Source: Methylobacterium durans
Lineage (GTDB): Bacteria > Pseudomonadota > Alphaproteobacteria > Rhizobiales > Beijerinckiaceae
Assembly: GCF_003173715.1 (NCBI RefSeq)
Contig: NZ_CP029550.1
Location: forward strand, 1,674,001 to 1,738,000
DNA length: 64,000 nt
Direction of reading: 5' to 3'
Shown here: piece after piece, positions 37,707-46,612 of the stretch
How the letters are laid out: each line of letters begins with the position of its first letter
Numbering within the stretch: the stretch's first letter is position 1
Program-made: the position numbers and the translations under genes
The notes under the pieces: model-generated
What the model was told of the DNA's origin: nothing
Database searches by the model: none
What the model saw: only the letters and a program-made list of their open reading frames with translations

Positions 37707-37764
37707 TGTTGAAGTGGCAGGCCTCACAGCGCACCGGAGCCGCCCTACCCGGGAGTGACTCAAG

Positions 37765-37830
37765 TGTAACGCGTTCCATAAATATAATTATCTTCTTCTA
37801 GATGTATATTAATCTATGGAACGCGTTACA
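37765..37830. promoter_or_regulatory. Twin operator: perfect 16-bp inverted repeat around an AT-rich core
   Basis: TGTAACGCGTTCCATA at 37765-37780 is repeated as its exact reverse complement at 37815-37830, with 34 bp of AT-rich DNA between. Each arm is itself nearly palindromic (TGnAACGCGTTnCA), the shape of LacI/GalR-family operators. Centre-to-centre spacing is 52 bp, five helical turns, and a TATAAT lies inside (37783-37788). No LacI-type regulator is encoded nearby. Confidence 0.75.
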
Positions 37831-38268
37831 TTCGGAGCTCTGGGTGGTCTACCCTCCGGCCCACCGCTCGCGGGCTGCGCCCTCTCGCCTGCAGGACACC
37901 GGCAGCGTGGCAGGGTGTCTCCTCATTCAACGAGGCACCGGTCGCGCTGCGCGCTCCCGGCCGACGCGAGTTCCGCATCCAAGTGTGCCGCCGCGGATGC
38001 CCTCGGGCGAGCCCCAGGACGTCCCCGACGAAAATCGCCTCAGAGAGTCACTCAGCGGCAGCAGCTTCTGCGGCTCCCCTTGAGCGGAAACAGCCAAGAT
38101 GCCCGCCAGCGGCCAACCTCGCGAATCTGGGAGGCCATCCAGCGCCGGCCTCCTTTCGCCAGCCCTACGCGGGGGCACCACGGCCGGCATGCGCCCCGAT
38201 ACGATCGTGGCGCTGATCGCCCGCTCTGCGAGTTGACGACTGATCAGACCACACGTGGAGGAGACACC
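37831..38268. other. Non-coding stretch between twin operator and DUF6494 gene
   Basis: An open frame runs through on the plus strand but its composition (HSTRHRSRCALPADASSASK) is not protein-like. The 438 bp may be a leader for the DUF6494 gene. No other feature seen. Confidence 0.4.
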
Positions 38269-38481
38269 ATGGACGAGGACCGCTTCAACATCGAATTGCG
38301 CAAGTTCCTGAAGGAGGTCGGCGTCACCTCCCAGCGCGAGATCGAGCGGGTGGCGCGCGAGGGTCTCGTGAAGGGCGGCACGCTGAAGCTCCGCATGACG
38401 CTCACGGCCGAGAATGTTCCGCTCCAACATGTCGTCGAGCGGGAGATCTCCCTGGGTGATGGCCAGGGAAGCTTGAGCTGA
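38269..38481 (+). CDS. DUF6494 family small protein
   Basis: A 70-aa protein, MDEDRFNIELRKFLKEVGVT followed by QREIERVAREGLVKGGTLKL, RMTLTAENVPLQHVVEREIS. This matches the small DUF6494 family, widespread in alphaproteobacteria and of unknown role. The start follows GTGGAGGAGAC. It may be the gene served by the twin operator 440 bp upstream. Confidence 0.85.
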   Translation: MDEDRFNIELRKFLKEVGVTSQREIERVAREGLVKGGTLKLRMTLTAENVPLQHVVEREISLGDGQGSLS

Positions 38482-38482
38482 C

Positions 38483-38807
38483 TTACCAGCGTCGCATTTT
38501 GAACGTCGCCTCGTTGCCGTCGTGAAACGCGATCTCACCATGGATCGGATCCGACCCATCCATCGCAGCCTAGCCTTCGCCCCAGATCTCTGTGCCCTCG
38601 TCGGAGCCGTGGAAATCGAAGCCGACATAGGCCTGAGTGGAGGCGCAGTTTAGAGACGCAGCGATCACCTCGAAGCGAAACTCGCTACCGATACCCGGCT
38701 GGTCGGGGGATGAAGATAGGCTCGACGAGATCGAGGTAGTCGCTGCCCCACGCGCCGGCTTCGTTGATACGCCACTTGCCGCGCAGCCTGCCTCGGATGG
38801 CACTCAT
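38483..38807 (-). pseudogene. Decayed small hypothetical gene
   Basis: The minus strand reads MSAIRGRLRGKWRINEAGAW, DYLDLVEPIFI, then after a frameshift PDQPGIGSEFRFEVIAASLN, then an in-frame TAG after EIWGEG, then IAFHDGNEATFKMRRW and a stop. One frameshift and one nonsense mutation mark it as dead. The ending resembles small phage/plasmid hypotheticals. Confidence 0.7.
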
Positions 38808-38839
38808 GCGAGAACCTCTCTCGAACTCGGAGGCCAACC

Positions 38840-39574
38840 TTGACCAAGGCAACAACACCGAGCCGCGATGCGGTCCTTGCATGCTACCGTCCGATCCGCA
38901 CCTCGATCCAGAGAGTGCTTGCTGAGGCCGTGAAGCATTGCAGGAAGTCCGACTTCGATCGGGCTGGCAAGCACCTCGACTTAATCGACCAGCAACAACT
39001 CGATGACGAAGAAACTTTCGCCATGCTCTGCGACGTCGCTCTGTTCGAGCCCAACCAACGTGGGCGCCGTGTCATCGACGGATTCATCACCAAACGTGCC
39101 GACACTCTGGATCCGGCCGACCGAGACCTTGTGCGCCGCCTGAGTTCAGCGTTCTTCTCAATCTTCCGCGTATCTGGTTGGCACGAGAACGGTGGTGTCA
39201 AGTTGGAGGACCTGCTCACACCTGATCGGCGCATCTGGCTGATGGACGAGAACCTGGAGGCATCTGCGCCCGAGGGTCTCGTGATCGCCATGCGGGTATT
39301 CGATGCTGGCCCGTTTCATGCCGGCTTTGGCATCGTTGTGCAGCCGGATGGTGAGGCCTCTGCATTTTGCAGCTCGGCAGCAGCACGCGGTCAGCCGTTG
39401 CCAGTTCGCTACTCTCTGGCTGCGGCGCTCTATGGAGATGATATCGCTCGGTCGGCCGTCGCGGGCGCCGTTGAGGATGGCATCGCGCAGGGCATGCTCG
39501 ACGCGATGATGTCCGACATCCTCACGCAGCCGTCAGTCTCAAAGCTAGGAACGCGGCGCACTCGTCGCTCGTGA
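38840..39574 (+). CDS. Hypothetical protein
   Basis: This 244-aa protein has an N-terminal helical repeat-like part (IQRVLAEAVKHCRKSDFDRA, ETFAMLCDVALFEPNQRGRR) and a C-terminal part (RRIWLMDENLEASAPEGLVI, FDAGPFHAGFGIVVQPDG). It is soluble, has good codon use and is intact. No family is recognised with confidence. Confidence 0.65.
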   Translation: MTKATTPSRDAVLACYRPIRTSIQRVLAEAVKHCRKSDFDRAGKHLDLIDQQQLDDEETFAMLCDVALFEPNQRGRRVIDGFITKRADTLDPADRDLVRRLSSAFFSIFRVSGWHENGGVKLEDLLTPDRRIWLMDENLEASAPEGLVIAMRVFDAGPFHAGFGIVVQPDGEASAFCSSAAARGQPLPVRYSLAAALYGDDIARSAVAGAVEDGIAQGMLDAMMSDILTQPSVSKLGTRRTRRS

Positions 39575-39762
39575 GCCGCCAATCCGGCCATGCTGTCAGC
39601 GGCCCAGGATTGGCACCTCAACTGCCAGGGCCAAGTGCCCATCCCTACCGGCCACAGCAACGATCTAACTCGCCTGTGCGATGCCGAGCCGCTTCCACAG
39701 CATCGCGAAAACTGACAAGCTGTTGGCGAGGCTGGCGAAGTTACCAGCCATTGGAGTTCTAA

Positions 39763-40658
39763 GTGCGCGTTCGCCCACGAGGCCTTGTCACAGCGCTCGT
39801 CTGCATTGCTTCAGCGCCAGCTTTGGCAGAGGTGCAGATCCTCGCGGCCAAGATCACAGCCGGGGAGCTTTGGGTGCTGGGCTCAGTCGACGAGCCGGAT
39901 ACTGAGATCACACTCGACGGCCAGTTTCCGAGGCGCACAGACAGCAAGGGCAACTTCGAGTTCCGCGTCGTCTATCATCCCGCCAGCTGCATCGTGACGC
40001 TGCGAACCGCGCGACAGGAGCGCAGCGCCGTCGTCGGCGAGTGCGGTCAGCAGGGAGCGAAGGGCGACAAGGGCGACAAGGGCGACAAGGGCGATACAGC
40101 AGCAGCGCCTCAGACCGAGGTTGCTGGTCCACAAGGGCCACCCGGCCCTCCGGGACCCCCTGGACCCGCAGGCCCGTCCGGACCTGCAGGTCCAGCTGGA
40201 TCTATAGGATCCTCTGGCCCCAGGGTTCTCCCGGTCAGATCGGACCTGCAGGCCCGGCTGGATCGGCGGGGCAGTCTGGCGAGAAAGGCGTTGCTGGCGA
40301 GGCAGGGCCAGTCGGTCCAGCTGGAGCAGACGGCGCTCCCGGACCTGTCGGACTGCAGGGACCACCTGGGCCGAAAGGCGAGCCGGGAGCACCAGGGCCG
40401 CAAGGATTGCAGGGTGAGGCTGGACCCGCTGGGCCACCGGGGCCTCCTGGCGAGCCCGGTCCAATCGGCACTCCAGGCCCTCCCGGAAAGGCAGGTCCGC
40501 GAGGACCAGCAGGCCCGCCTGGTCCGCCCGGCCCTCGGGGACCAGCAGGGCCTCCAGGAGCAAAGGCCGTCAGCGCTCCACGCTCCGCCCCGAATACAGC
40601 GCGTTCAGACCAGCAGCGGCCGATCCAGCCTGCACCTGAAGCAGTGGCTCCATACTAG
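39763..40658 (+). pseudogene. Collagen-like protein, module B copy, frameshifted in the stalk
   Basis: It is closely related to the gene at 17480: GTG start, signal peptide ending ALA, the same N-domain, then GAK(GDK)3GDT and Gly-X-Y triplets. At the CCCC run 40218-40221 one C is missing, and the downstream stalk is open only in the next frame ([20 protein letters not shown] to EAVAPY, stop 40658). Read straight through, the protein ends in an Arg/Leu-rich nonsense tail at 40662. Either phase variation, decay or sequencing error. The 9-bp GDK unit occurs three times here and once in module A. Confidence 0.8.
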
Positions 40659-40854
40659 CTAGCGGCAAGCAGACCCGCGGCCACACTCGCAGCGCACATG
40701 CTACATTTCTATCGAGAGGAAAGATGCTCGCGCACCCCTCGTGATGACCAACATGTCGGGGTGCGGCGCAAGTATACCCCTGCGCCGCTTGGCCGGCAGG
40801 CTGTTCTTCGCCTGCCGGTGCGCATCATCTAATTCGCGTTCTGGGAGGAGCTAG

Positions 40855-41363
40855 TTGCAGAGCGTCGTCGCTGTTGGAACAGCTGGCTGGAACGTGCCGA
40901 AGGCCTACGCTGACCAATTTCCGGCGTCAGGGAGTCATCTCGCGCGATATGCACAGCGCTTCGACGCCGTAGAGATCAACACGTCCTTCTACCGACCGCA
41001 CCGTGTCTCAACCTACGAGCGGTGGGCAGCGGCCGTGCCCGACCAGTTCCGTTTTGCCGTGAAGATCCCGCGCACGATCACGCACGAGCGGCGCCTTGAG
41101 AATGCCTACGAGCCGCTCGCGCAGTTCCTCGGTGAGGTCGCCGGCCTAGGGCCGAAGCTCGGCCCGCTCCTGCTGCAACTGCCGCCGAGCTTGCCCTTCC
41201 ATGCAGAGACCGCCGGCGCGTTCTTGCAGCGTCTCAGGCGTGCCGTCCCAGGCAGCATCGTCTGCGAGCCTCGGCACGCGAGTTGGTTTGTGCCCAACGT
41301 CGAAGCAGTCCTGGCAGACCTGCGCATCGCCCGGGTCGCAGCAGATCCGGCACCCGTTCCTCA
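40855..41363 (+). pseudogene. DUF72 gene, 5' part (interrupted by IS256)
   Basis: From a TTG start behind GGGAGGAG: VAVGTAGWNVPKAYADQFP, RFDAVEINTSFYRPHR, FRFAVKIPRTITHERRLE and IARVAADPAPVP. This is the N-terminal two thirds of a DUF72/YecE TIM-barrel-like protein. The reading frame joins perfectly to 42754 if the IS and one copy of the 9-bp target are removed. Confidence 0.9.
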
Positions 41364-42744
41364 GGTTACGTCCGTCAATGAGGTGGACTTTCGGGGTGGA
41401 ATTGGAGCCGCCATCGGTCAGGCAGCCTGTGGTGGAAGTGTCGTGACGCTCTCCTCGATCAACGCCGGAGCAAACCCGGCCATGCCCTCGATCTGCATAT
41501 AGCGGTGCTGAAGCTGCCACTCGTCGTTGGCCTCCAGAAGCACCGCACCGATCAGGCGTTGGATCGAGTCCGTGTTGGGGAAGATGCCGACCACATCGGC
41601 GCGCCGCTTGATCTCCTTGTTGAGGCGTTCCAGCGGGTTCGTGCTGTGAAGCTTGGCCCGATGCTGGAGCGGGAAAGTCAGGTAGGCCAGCACGTCCTCG
41701 CACGTGGCCTCGATGAAGACCTTCAGCTTCGGCCAGCGGTTGTGCAGTTGCTCGCCCAGGTGCTGAAGGGCGGCCCGGGCGGCGTCCTGATCGGGCTGCT
41801 GGAAGGCGTGGCGCAGGCCGGCAGCCACCATGGTCTGCTGGGTCCGCGGCACGTAGGCCAGCGCGTTCCGGGTCCAGTGAACGCGGCAGCGTTGCCAGGT
41901 CGCCTTCAGCACCCGGCGGATGGCCGCCTTGAGCCCCTCGTGGGCATCCGAGATGACGAGCTGCACGCCCGAGAGCCCGCGCTTGACCAAGCTCCGCAGG
42001 AAGTCGGTCCAGAACACCTCGGCCTCACTGGGGCCGATGTGCAGGCCGACGATCTCGCGCCGGCCTTCGGTGTCCACCGCGACGGCGACTATGGCAGCGA
42101 CAGAGACGATGCGACCGCCCTCGCGCACCTTCAGGTAGGTGGCATCGAGCCAGAGATAGGGCCACGCACCCGAGAGAGGGCGCGTCAGGAAGGCGTTCAC
42201 GCGCTCGTCGATCTCCTTGCACAGCTTCGACACGGAGGACTTGGAGATGCCCGACAGACCCATGGCCTGCACCAAGTCGTCCACGCGCCGGGTCGAGACG
42301 CCGGCGATCCACGCCTCCTGGATCACGGCGACCAGCGCCTTCTCGACCGTGCGGCGCGGCTCCAGGAAGCCGGGGAAGTAGCTGCCGGTCCGCAGCTTGG
42401 GGATCTTCAGGTTGAGTGAGCCGAGCCGTGTGTCGAGGCTGCGCTCGCGATAGCCGTTGCGGTAGGTGCTGCGTTCGCCTGTGCGCTCGTAGCGGCCCGC
42501 GCCGATCAGGCCCTCCACGTCGGCCTCCATCAGGATCTGCAGGACCGTCTCGGCCAACGAGCGCAGGAAGTTGCCGTCGTCAGCCTTCTGCAGCGCCTCG
42601 ATCAGTGCCACTCTGTCGTCGGTCATCGGGTGCTCCCGGCTCAGGTTGAAGTCCGCAAACTCCACCTTAGCCGCCGGCCCCGATGGCCACCCCAATCCCC
42701 ACCGAAACGGTCCCGGAAATTACACCTCGTCCGTGGACGCTACC
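41364..42744 (-). mobile_element. IS256-family insertion sequence with 9-bp target duplication
   Basis: This is a 1,381-bp element with ends GGTTACGTCC / GGTAGCGTCC (8 of 10 identical). CGTTCCTCA is duplicated at 41355-41363 and 42745-42753. It disrupts a DUF72 gene, and the exact duplication suggests recent insertion. Confidence 0.92.
41418..42626 (-). CDS. IS256-family (Mutator-type) transposase
   Basis: This 402-aa protein from MTDDRVALIEALQKADDGNF has the DDE residues in LWLDATYLKVREGG, QLVISDAHEGLKAAI and STNPLERLNKEIKRR. It has the full length of the family and an intact frame, so it is probably active. An in-frame extension to 42695 lies partly in the element end and is unlikely to be used. 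Confidence 0.95.
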   Translation of the reverse strand: MTDDRVALIEALQKADDGNFLRSLAETVLQILMEADVEGLIGAGRYERTGERSTYRNGYRERSLDTRLGSLNLKIPKLRTGSYFPGFLEPRRTVEKALVAVIQEAWIAGVSTRRVDDLVQAMGLSGISKSSVSKLCKEIDERVNAFLTRPLSGAWPYLWLDATYLKVREGGRIVSVAAIVAVAVDTEGRREIVGLHIGPSEAEVFWTDFLRSLVKRGLSGVQLVISDAHEGLKAAIRRVLKATWQRCRVHWTRNALAYVPRTQQTMVAAGLRHAFQQPDQDAARAALQHLGEQLHNRWPKLKVFIEATCEDVLAYLTFPLQHRAKLHSTNPLERLNKEIKRRADVVGIFPNTDSIQRLIGAVLLEANDEWQLQHRYMQIEGMAGFAPALIEESVTTLPPQAA

Positions 42745-43063
42745 CGTTCCTCAGGCGAGCAAGCCAGGCGGATGGTGCGGCTTGACCTACTATCGTCTGC
42801 ACGGATCTCCGCGGATCTACTACTCGGCCTACAAGCCGGTCACGCTCGATGCGATAGCGGTGCGGCTCGCAGTCGCAAAAAGAGACGCGATGCCGACCTG
42901 GTGCATCTTCGACAACACGGCGGATTTTGCTGCGACGGGTGACGCGCTCGCGACCGTGGATCGCCTGAGAAGACACAATGGTGGCCACGTTACCGGTCCA
43001 CCCGCCGTAGGGTCGAATCTCACCCAGCCTTCTCCGCGCACTCGACGAAATTCGGATGTGTGA
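42745..43063 (+). pseudogene. DUF72 gene, 3' part
   Basis: Continues PVPQASKPGGWCGLTYYRLHG, SPRIYYSAYKPVTLDAIAV and TWCIFDNTADFAATGDALA, the typical C-terminal half of DUF72 proteins. The stop is at 43063, with a tail longer than usual. Confidence 0.88.
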
Positions 43064-43206
43064 CCCTCTGTTCAAAGTGGGCAAGTGCCCTCCGCCGAGG
43101 AAGCCGACCGCCCATCAGTAAATCGCCGCAAAGCTCAGGTTCAGTGCGGGTTCACGAGACCGAGTCTGACATGGCTCGGGCCGCAAGGCCGGGAGGAGCC
43201 TGCAAT

Positions 43207-45597
43207 ATGCGCGAATTTCTGCGCACACTCATTGCCCTTGCGGCACTGCTCACGCTGGCCTTGGCATCTGGGCCCGCAGGGGCACAGCAACCGGAGAAGC
43301 GTATCGCGCTCGTCATTGGCAATGCGGCTTACCCAGCAGCTCCGCTGGCGACAGCTGCCAATGATGCAGGCCTTGTCGCCCAGACCTTGCAGGCTGCAGG
43401 GTTCGACGTCGTCGGCGCACGCGACCTCGACGAAGATTCGCTGAGACGCGCTCTGCGCGAGTTCGTCGACAAGGCTGCCGCCTCAGGCCCGAGCACGGTC
43501 GCCTTCCTCTATCTCGCTGGTTATGGCCTGCAGCTCGAGGGCGAGAACTACTTCACACCCGTTGATGCACGGATTGGCACCGCCGCAGACGTCGCGGTCC
43601 GTGCATTGCGGATCTCGGATTACGTGAGAAGCCTGGCGGCCCTCCCGCTGAAGGCGCGCTTCGTCGTGCTGGATGCCTCTCGCAAGACACCTTTTGTCAC
43701 CTCTGGCGATCCGCTCGCTGGCGGCCTCGCGCTCTCAGAAGCGGATCCCGGAACCCTGATCGCCTACAACGCCGCGCCCAGCACCGTCGGCCTCAACGGG
43801 ACTGAGGCTTATGGTGCTTATGCGCGCGCGCTCACTGAGATGATGCGCGAGGGCGGCTTGCAACCCGGTCCGCTCTTCGAGCGCGTGCGTCTTCGTGTCG
43901 ATGAATTGACCAAAGGGGCAGAGGTGCCCTGGCACGTCTCCCGGATTGAGACCGGTTTCATGTTCTTCGAGCGTGCCTCAGATGCCCCCGTCAATGTGCG
44001 ACCGGAGCAGATTGCGGCACTGCGAGCGCGTCCGCTGCGCGAACTCAGCCCCTCGCAGGCCTACGCGATCTGCCTCGAGCGGGATGACCTGGCGAGCTAT
44101 CAGGAATTCGTCACGGCCTTTCCACGTGACGGCATGGCACGACGCGTGCGGGCCCTCATCGCGGCGCGCCGAGAGGCGGTCACCTGGCGGCGCACCTGGC
44201 TCGCCAATACGCCCGATGCCTACTGGTCCTATCTGAGCCGTTACCCGCGTGGCCCGCACGCTTGGGATGCCCGACGTCGCTTGACCCGCCTCGCCGCGTC
44301 TCTGGAGCCTCCGCCACGCTTCGCGATGCTTGACTACGATCTGCCACCGCCTCCGCCGGATGAGGTCGTCTACGTTGAGCGCGGTGCTCTTTACCTCGAC
44401 GATCCCATCTACGAACTGCCAGCGCCTCCGCCACCGCCCGTGGTCTTCCTGCCGCCGCCGACTTACATCGTGACCCTGCCACCTCCGCCACCGCCGGTTG
44501 AGGTCTATGCATTGCCGACACCGGCCTTCGTCCCGGTGCCGGCTTATGTCAACGCGCCGGCCTACATCGCGCCGCCGCCCAACAACATCCTTTACCAGAA
44601 CATCCACGTCAGGCCGGCGGCCGAGCAGATCCATGCGCGCAACGCACTGCGTTCGCCGGATCAGGCATCTCCGACAGCCATGGGAGCCGGCGCGGTCCTG
44701 GGAGCAGCCGCAGGTGCTTCGATCGCGCGCGTCGCTCTTCCGCCATCCGTGGCACAGAAGGCTGCGCTGCATGCCAGCCCAAGCCAGATCCCCACAGCAG
44801 CGAGTCCGGTTCAGCCCGGAATAAGCCAAGCGGGATCACGGACCATGTCTGGACATGGGCAAGTCGGGGCACCGGCTCCGCAGCAGGTCGGACGTGCAGG
44901 TGGGCACGAACAATCGTTCAGAGCGCAGGCGCTGCCTGGGATGAATGGTCAGCCCCTGCCACAGCAGGCGAGCCAATCAGGACTGCCGGGACGGGGTCCG
45001 AACGACCCGATGAACTTGAATCGGCTCCCGCTCGGACAGCAGCCGCCCGCAGCCAACGGCTTACCCCTATCGCACCAATCCGGCCGGCCTGCAGATCCTA
45101 GGATGCAGCCTTCCGGCCAAAGCTCCGGGATAGCCCAACTCCGCCAGGAGCAACTTGCCCGACAGCATGAGCAGCAGGCAGCCGAGCATCAGCGGCAGGC
45201 CCAAGTTCAGCAGGCCCACCGGGCCGCGACACAGCGCCAGCAGGACATGCAGGTTGCTCGCCAGCAGCAATTGATTCAGCGCCAAGCGCAGCAGGCGGCT
45301 AACCAGCGGCGAGAGATGGAGGTCGGGCGGCAGCAGCACCAAGCGGCCCAGCAACGCCAGCAGGCGATGCAGGCCGCCCGTCAGCAACAAATGGCGCAGC
45401 AACAATCCGCACAGCGCGCTGCGCAGCACCAGCAAATGCAGATCGCGCGTCAGCAGATGATTCAGCAGCAGGCCGCGCAGCGAGCGGCACAACACCAAGC
45501 TATGCAAGCGGCGCGTCAGCCGATGCACGCCCCACCTTCTGCGCCGCCACCGCGTGGCGGCCCTCATCATTGTCCGCCAGGGCAAGCGTGTCGCTGA
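43207..45597 (+). CDS. Caspase-like (C14) protein with both catalytic residues replaced, Gln-rich tail
   Basis: This 796-aa protein has a ribosome site GGGAGGAG and a signal peptide ending AGAQQ. Residues 30-255 form a caspase p20-like domain (KRIALVIGNAAYPAAPLATA, NDAGLVAQTLQAAGFDVV). The catalytic His of the usual GHG is Tyr106 (LAGYGLQ) and the Cys of DACR is Ser158 (LDASRKTPF), so it cannot act as a Cys protease by the standard dyad. About 365-460 is Pro-rich (PPPPP runs) and 645-775 Gln/Ala-rich and coiled-coil-like. Such pseudo-caspases occur in rhizobiales. The gene ends 35 bp before a CRISPR array; no functional link is shown. Confidence 0.88.
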   Translation: MREFLRTLIALAALLTLALASGPAGAQQPEKRIALVIGNAAYPAAPLATAANDAGLVAQTLQAAGFDVVGARDLDEDSLRRALREFVDKAAASGPSTVAFLYLAGYGLQLEGENYFTPVDARIGTAADVAVRALRISDYVRSLAALPLKARFVVLDASRKTPFVTSGDPLAGGLALSEADPGTLIAYNAAPSTVGLNGTEAYGAYARALTEMMREGGLQPGPLFERVRLRVDELTKGAEVPWHVSRIETGFMFFERASDAPVNVRPEQIAALRARPLRELSPSQAYAICLERDDLASYQEFVTAFPRDGMARRVRALIAARREAVTWRRTWLANTPDAYWSYLSRYPRGPHAWDARRRLTRLAASLEPPPRFAMLDYDLPPPPPDEVVYVERGALYLDDPIYELPAPPPPPVVFLPPPTYIVTLPPPPPPVEVYALPTPAFVPVPAYVNAPAYIAPPPNNILYQNIHVRPAAEQIHARNALRSPDQASPTAMGAGAVLGAAAGASIARVALPPSVAQKAALHASPSQIPTAASPVQPGISQAGSRTMSGHGQVGAPAPQQVGRAGGHEQSFRAQALPGMNGQPLPQQASQSGLPGRGPNDPMNLNRLPLGQQPPAANGLPLSHQSGRPADPRMQPSGQSSGIAQLRQEQLARQHEQQAAEHQRQAQVQQAHRAATQRQQDMQVARQQQLIQRQAQQAANQRREMEVGRQQHQAAQQRQQAMQAARQQQMAQQQSAQRAAQHQQMQIARQQMIQQQAAQRAAQHQAMQAARQPMHAPPSAPPPRGGPHHCPPGQACR

Positions 45598-45632
45598 GCC
45601 GACTGGCATTGGATGTCCCGTGAAGGGGCCAA

Positions 45633-46327
45633 GGCTCCCCCGCCAACGCCGGGATGCCCCCTGGATCAAACCGCAGATCGAGCTAGCCGACGCGGCTCGC
45701 CCGCACACGCGGGGATGAACCCGTCCACTCGCCAGCCGCCACGTCGGCGAAGTCGGCTCCCCCGCCCACGCGGGGATGAACCCGGCCAGATCACTCACAA
45801 AAACGAAAAGGTCACGCCCCCACCCACGCGGGGATGAACCCCTCACCTCGACGCGTGAAGCCGAGTTCGCCGAGGCTCCCCCGCCCATCCGGGGATGAAC
45901 CCGACCCTACCAAGGCGGCTGAGGACCTTGAGTAGGCTCCCCGTCTACGCGGGGATTTACCGATCCGCGAGTTCGGCTCCGAGACCCAGATGAAGGCTTC
46001 CCCGCCAAAGTGGGGATGAACCCCCGAGGATATCGTCGTCACGCACATGGCCGAGAGCTTCCCCGCTCACGCGGGGATAAACCCACCAACGGTGCAGTCA
46101 CGGGACGCTGCACTCAGGCTCCCCCGCCCACGCGGGGATGAACCCGACCCGGAGTGCCGGCAGCTCATCAAGGCGACGACTCCTCGCCAACGCGGGGATG
46201 AACCCTACCGAACAGCCGGGTTTGAGAGCGACCCCGAGACTCCCCCGCCTACGCGGGGATGAACCCTTGAAGGTGGTGACCTTCCGCATCACGTCGTCGC
46301 CTCCCCGCCCGCGCGGGGACCCACTCA
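45633..46327 (+). CRISPR. Orphan, degenerate type I-E-like CRISPR array (12 repeats, 11 spacers)
   Basis: Twelve 28-29-bp repeats begin at 45633, 45694, 45755, 45813, 45874, 45935, 45995, 46056, 46117, 46177, 46238 and 46299. The core is CCCCCGCCCACGCGGGGATG, ending AACCC, the type I-E pattern (compare E. coli CCCCGC..GCGGGGATAAACC). Spacers are mostly 32 bp, with one of 29 and one of 31. Repeats at 45755 and 46117 are identical; the others carry 1-7 changes, and the first and last are the worst. No cas gene is in the window, and no leader is evident in the 35 bp after the caspase-like gene. Confidence 0.92.
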
Positions 46328-46440
46328 AGTCAGACCTGTAGGCCACACATTGCCGGCGCACGAGCGGCCCCTATGCTCGCACACCGTCCGCATCCGGGCA
46401 CACTGCCGGCGCTCTGACCGCCCTCCCCTCTCTAACCCTG

Positions 46441-46478
46441 CGCACCCGACAGGATTCGAACGTGTGACCCTTTGCCTG
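46441..46478 (-). tRNA. tRNA-Arg 3' half (fragment)
   Basis: The minus strand reads GGCAA (3' side of the anticodon stem), a variable region, a T-loop GTTCGAATCCTGT and the acceptor strand CGGGTGC. One T-stem mismatch is present, and no 5' half precedes it. It is complementary to the plus-strand 5' half at 46571. Confidence 0.75.
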
Positions 46479-46570
46479 ACGAGGGCGGCGCGGATTTCCC
46501 TTTGAGCGCAAACCCTGCCGCGCCCCGTTGCGCCCCCGCCCCGCATCGGCTAGTGAATCCGCCACGGTCA

Positions 46571-46612
46571 GCACCCGTAGCTCAGCTGGATAGAGCGTTG
46601 CCCTCCGAAGGC
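46571..46612 (+). tRNA. tRNA-Arg(CCG) 5' half (fragment)
   Basis: GCACCCGTAGCTCAGCTGGA, then the anticodon arm TTGCCCTCCGAAGGC with anticodon CCG, is a normal tRNA-Arg 5' half. The sequence after 46612 has no T-arm or acceptor strand. Perhaps a relic of integration or inversion. Confidence 0.75.

Noticed and set aside
37369..37779. Minus-strand frame starting inside the twin operator
   Set aside because: It overlaps the intact plus-strand gene 36645-37706 and has no recognisable motif.
37765..37830. Rho-independent terminator
   Set aside because: The loop would be 34 nt and AT-rich, no T-run follows the second arm, and each arm is itself palindromic.
45067..45888. Minus-strand frame covering the caspase tail and first CRISPR repeats
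   Set aside because: It reads through CRISPR repeats and the Gln-rich tract; not a real gene.
43207..46327. A complete type III-E-like CRISPR-caspase system
   Set aside because: The array is type I-E-like, no cas or gRAMP gene is in the window, and the caspase-like protein has a signal peptide and no catalytic dyad.
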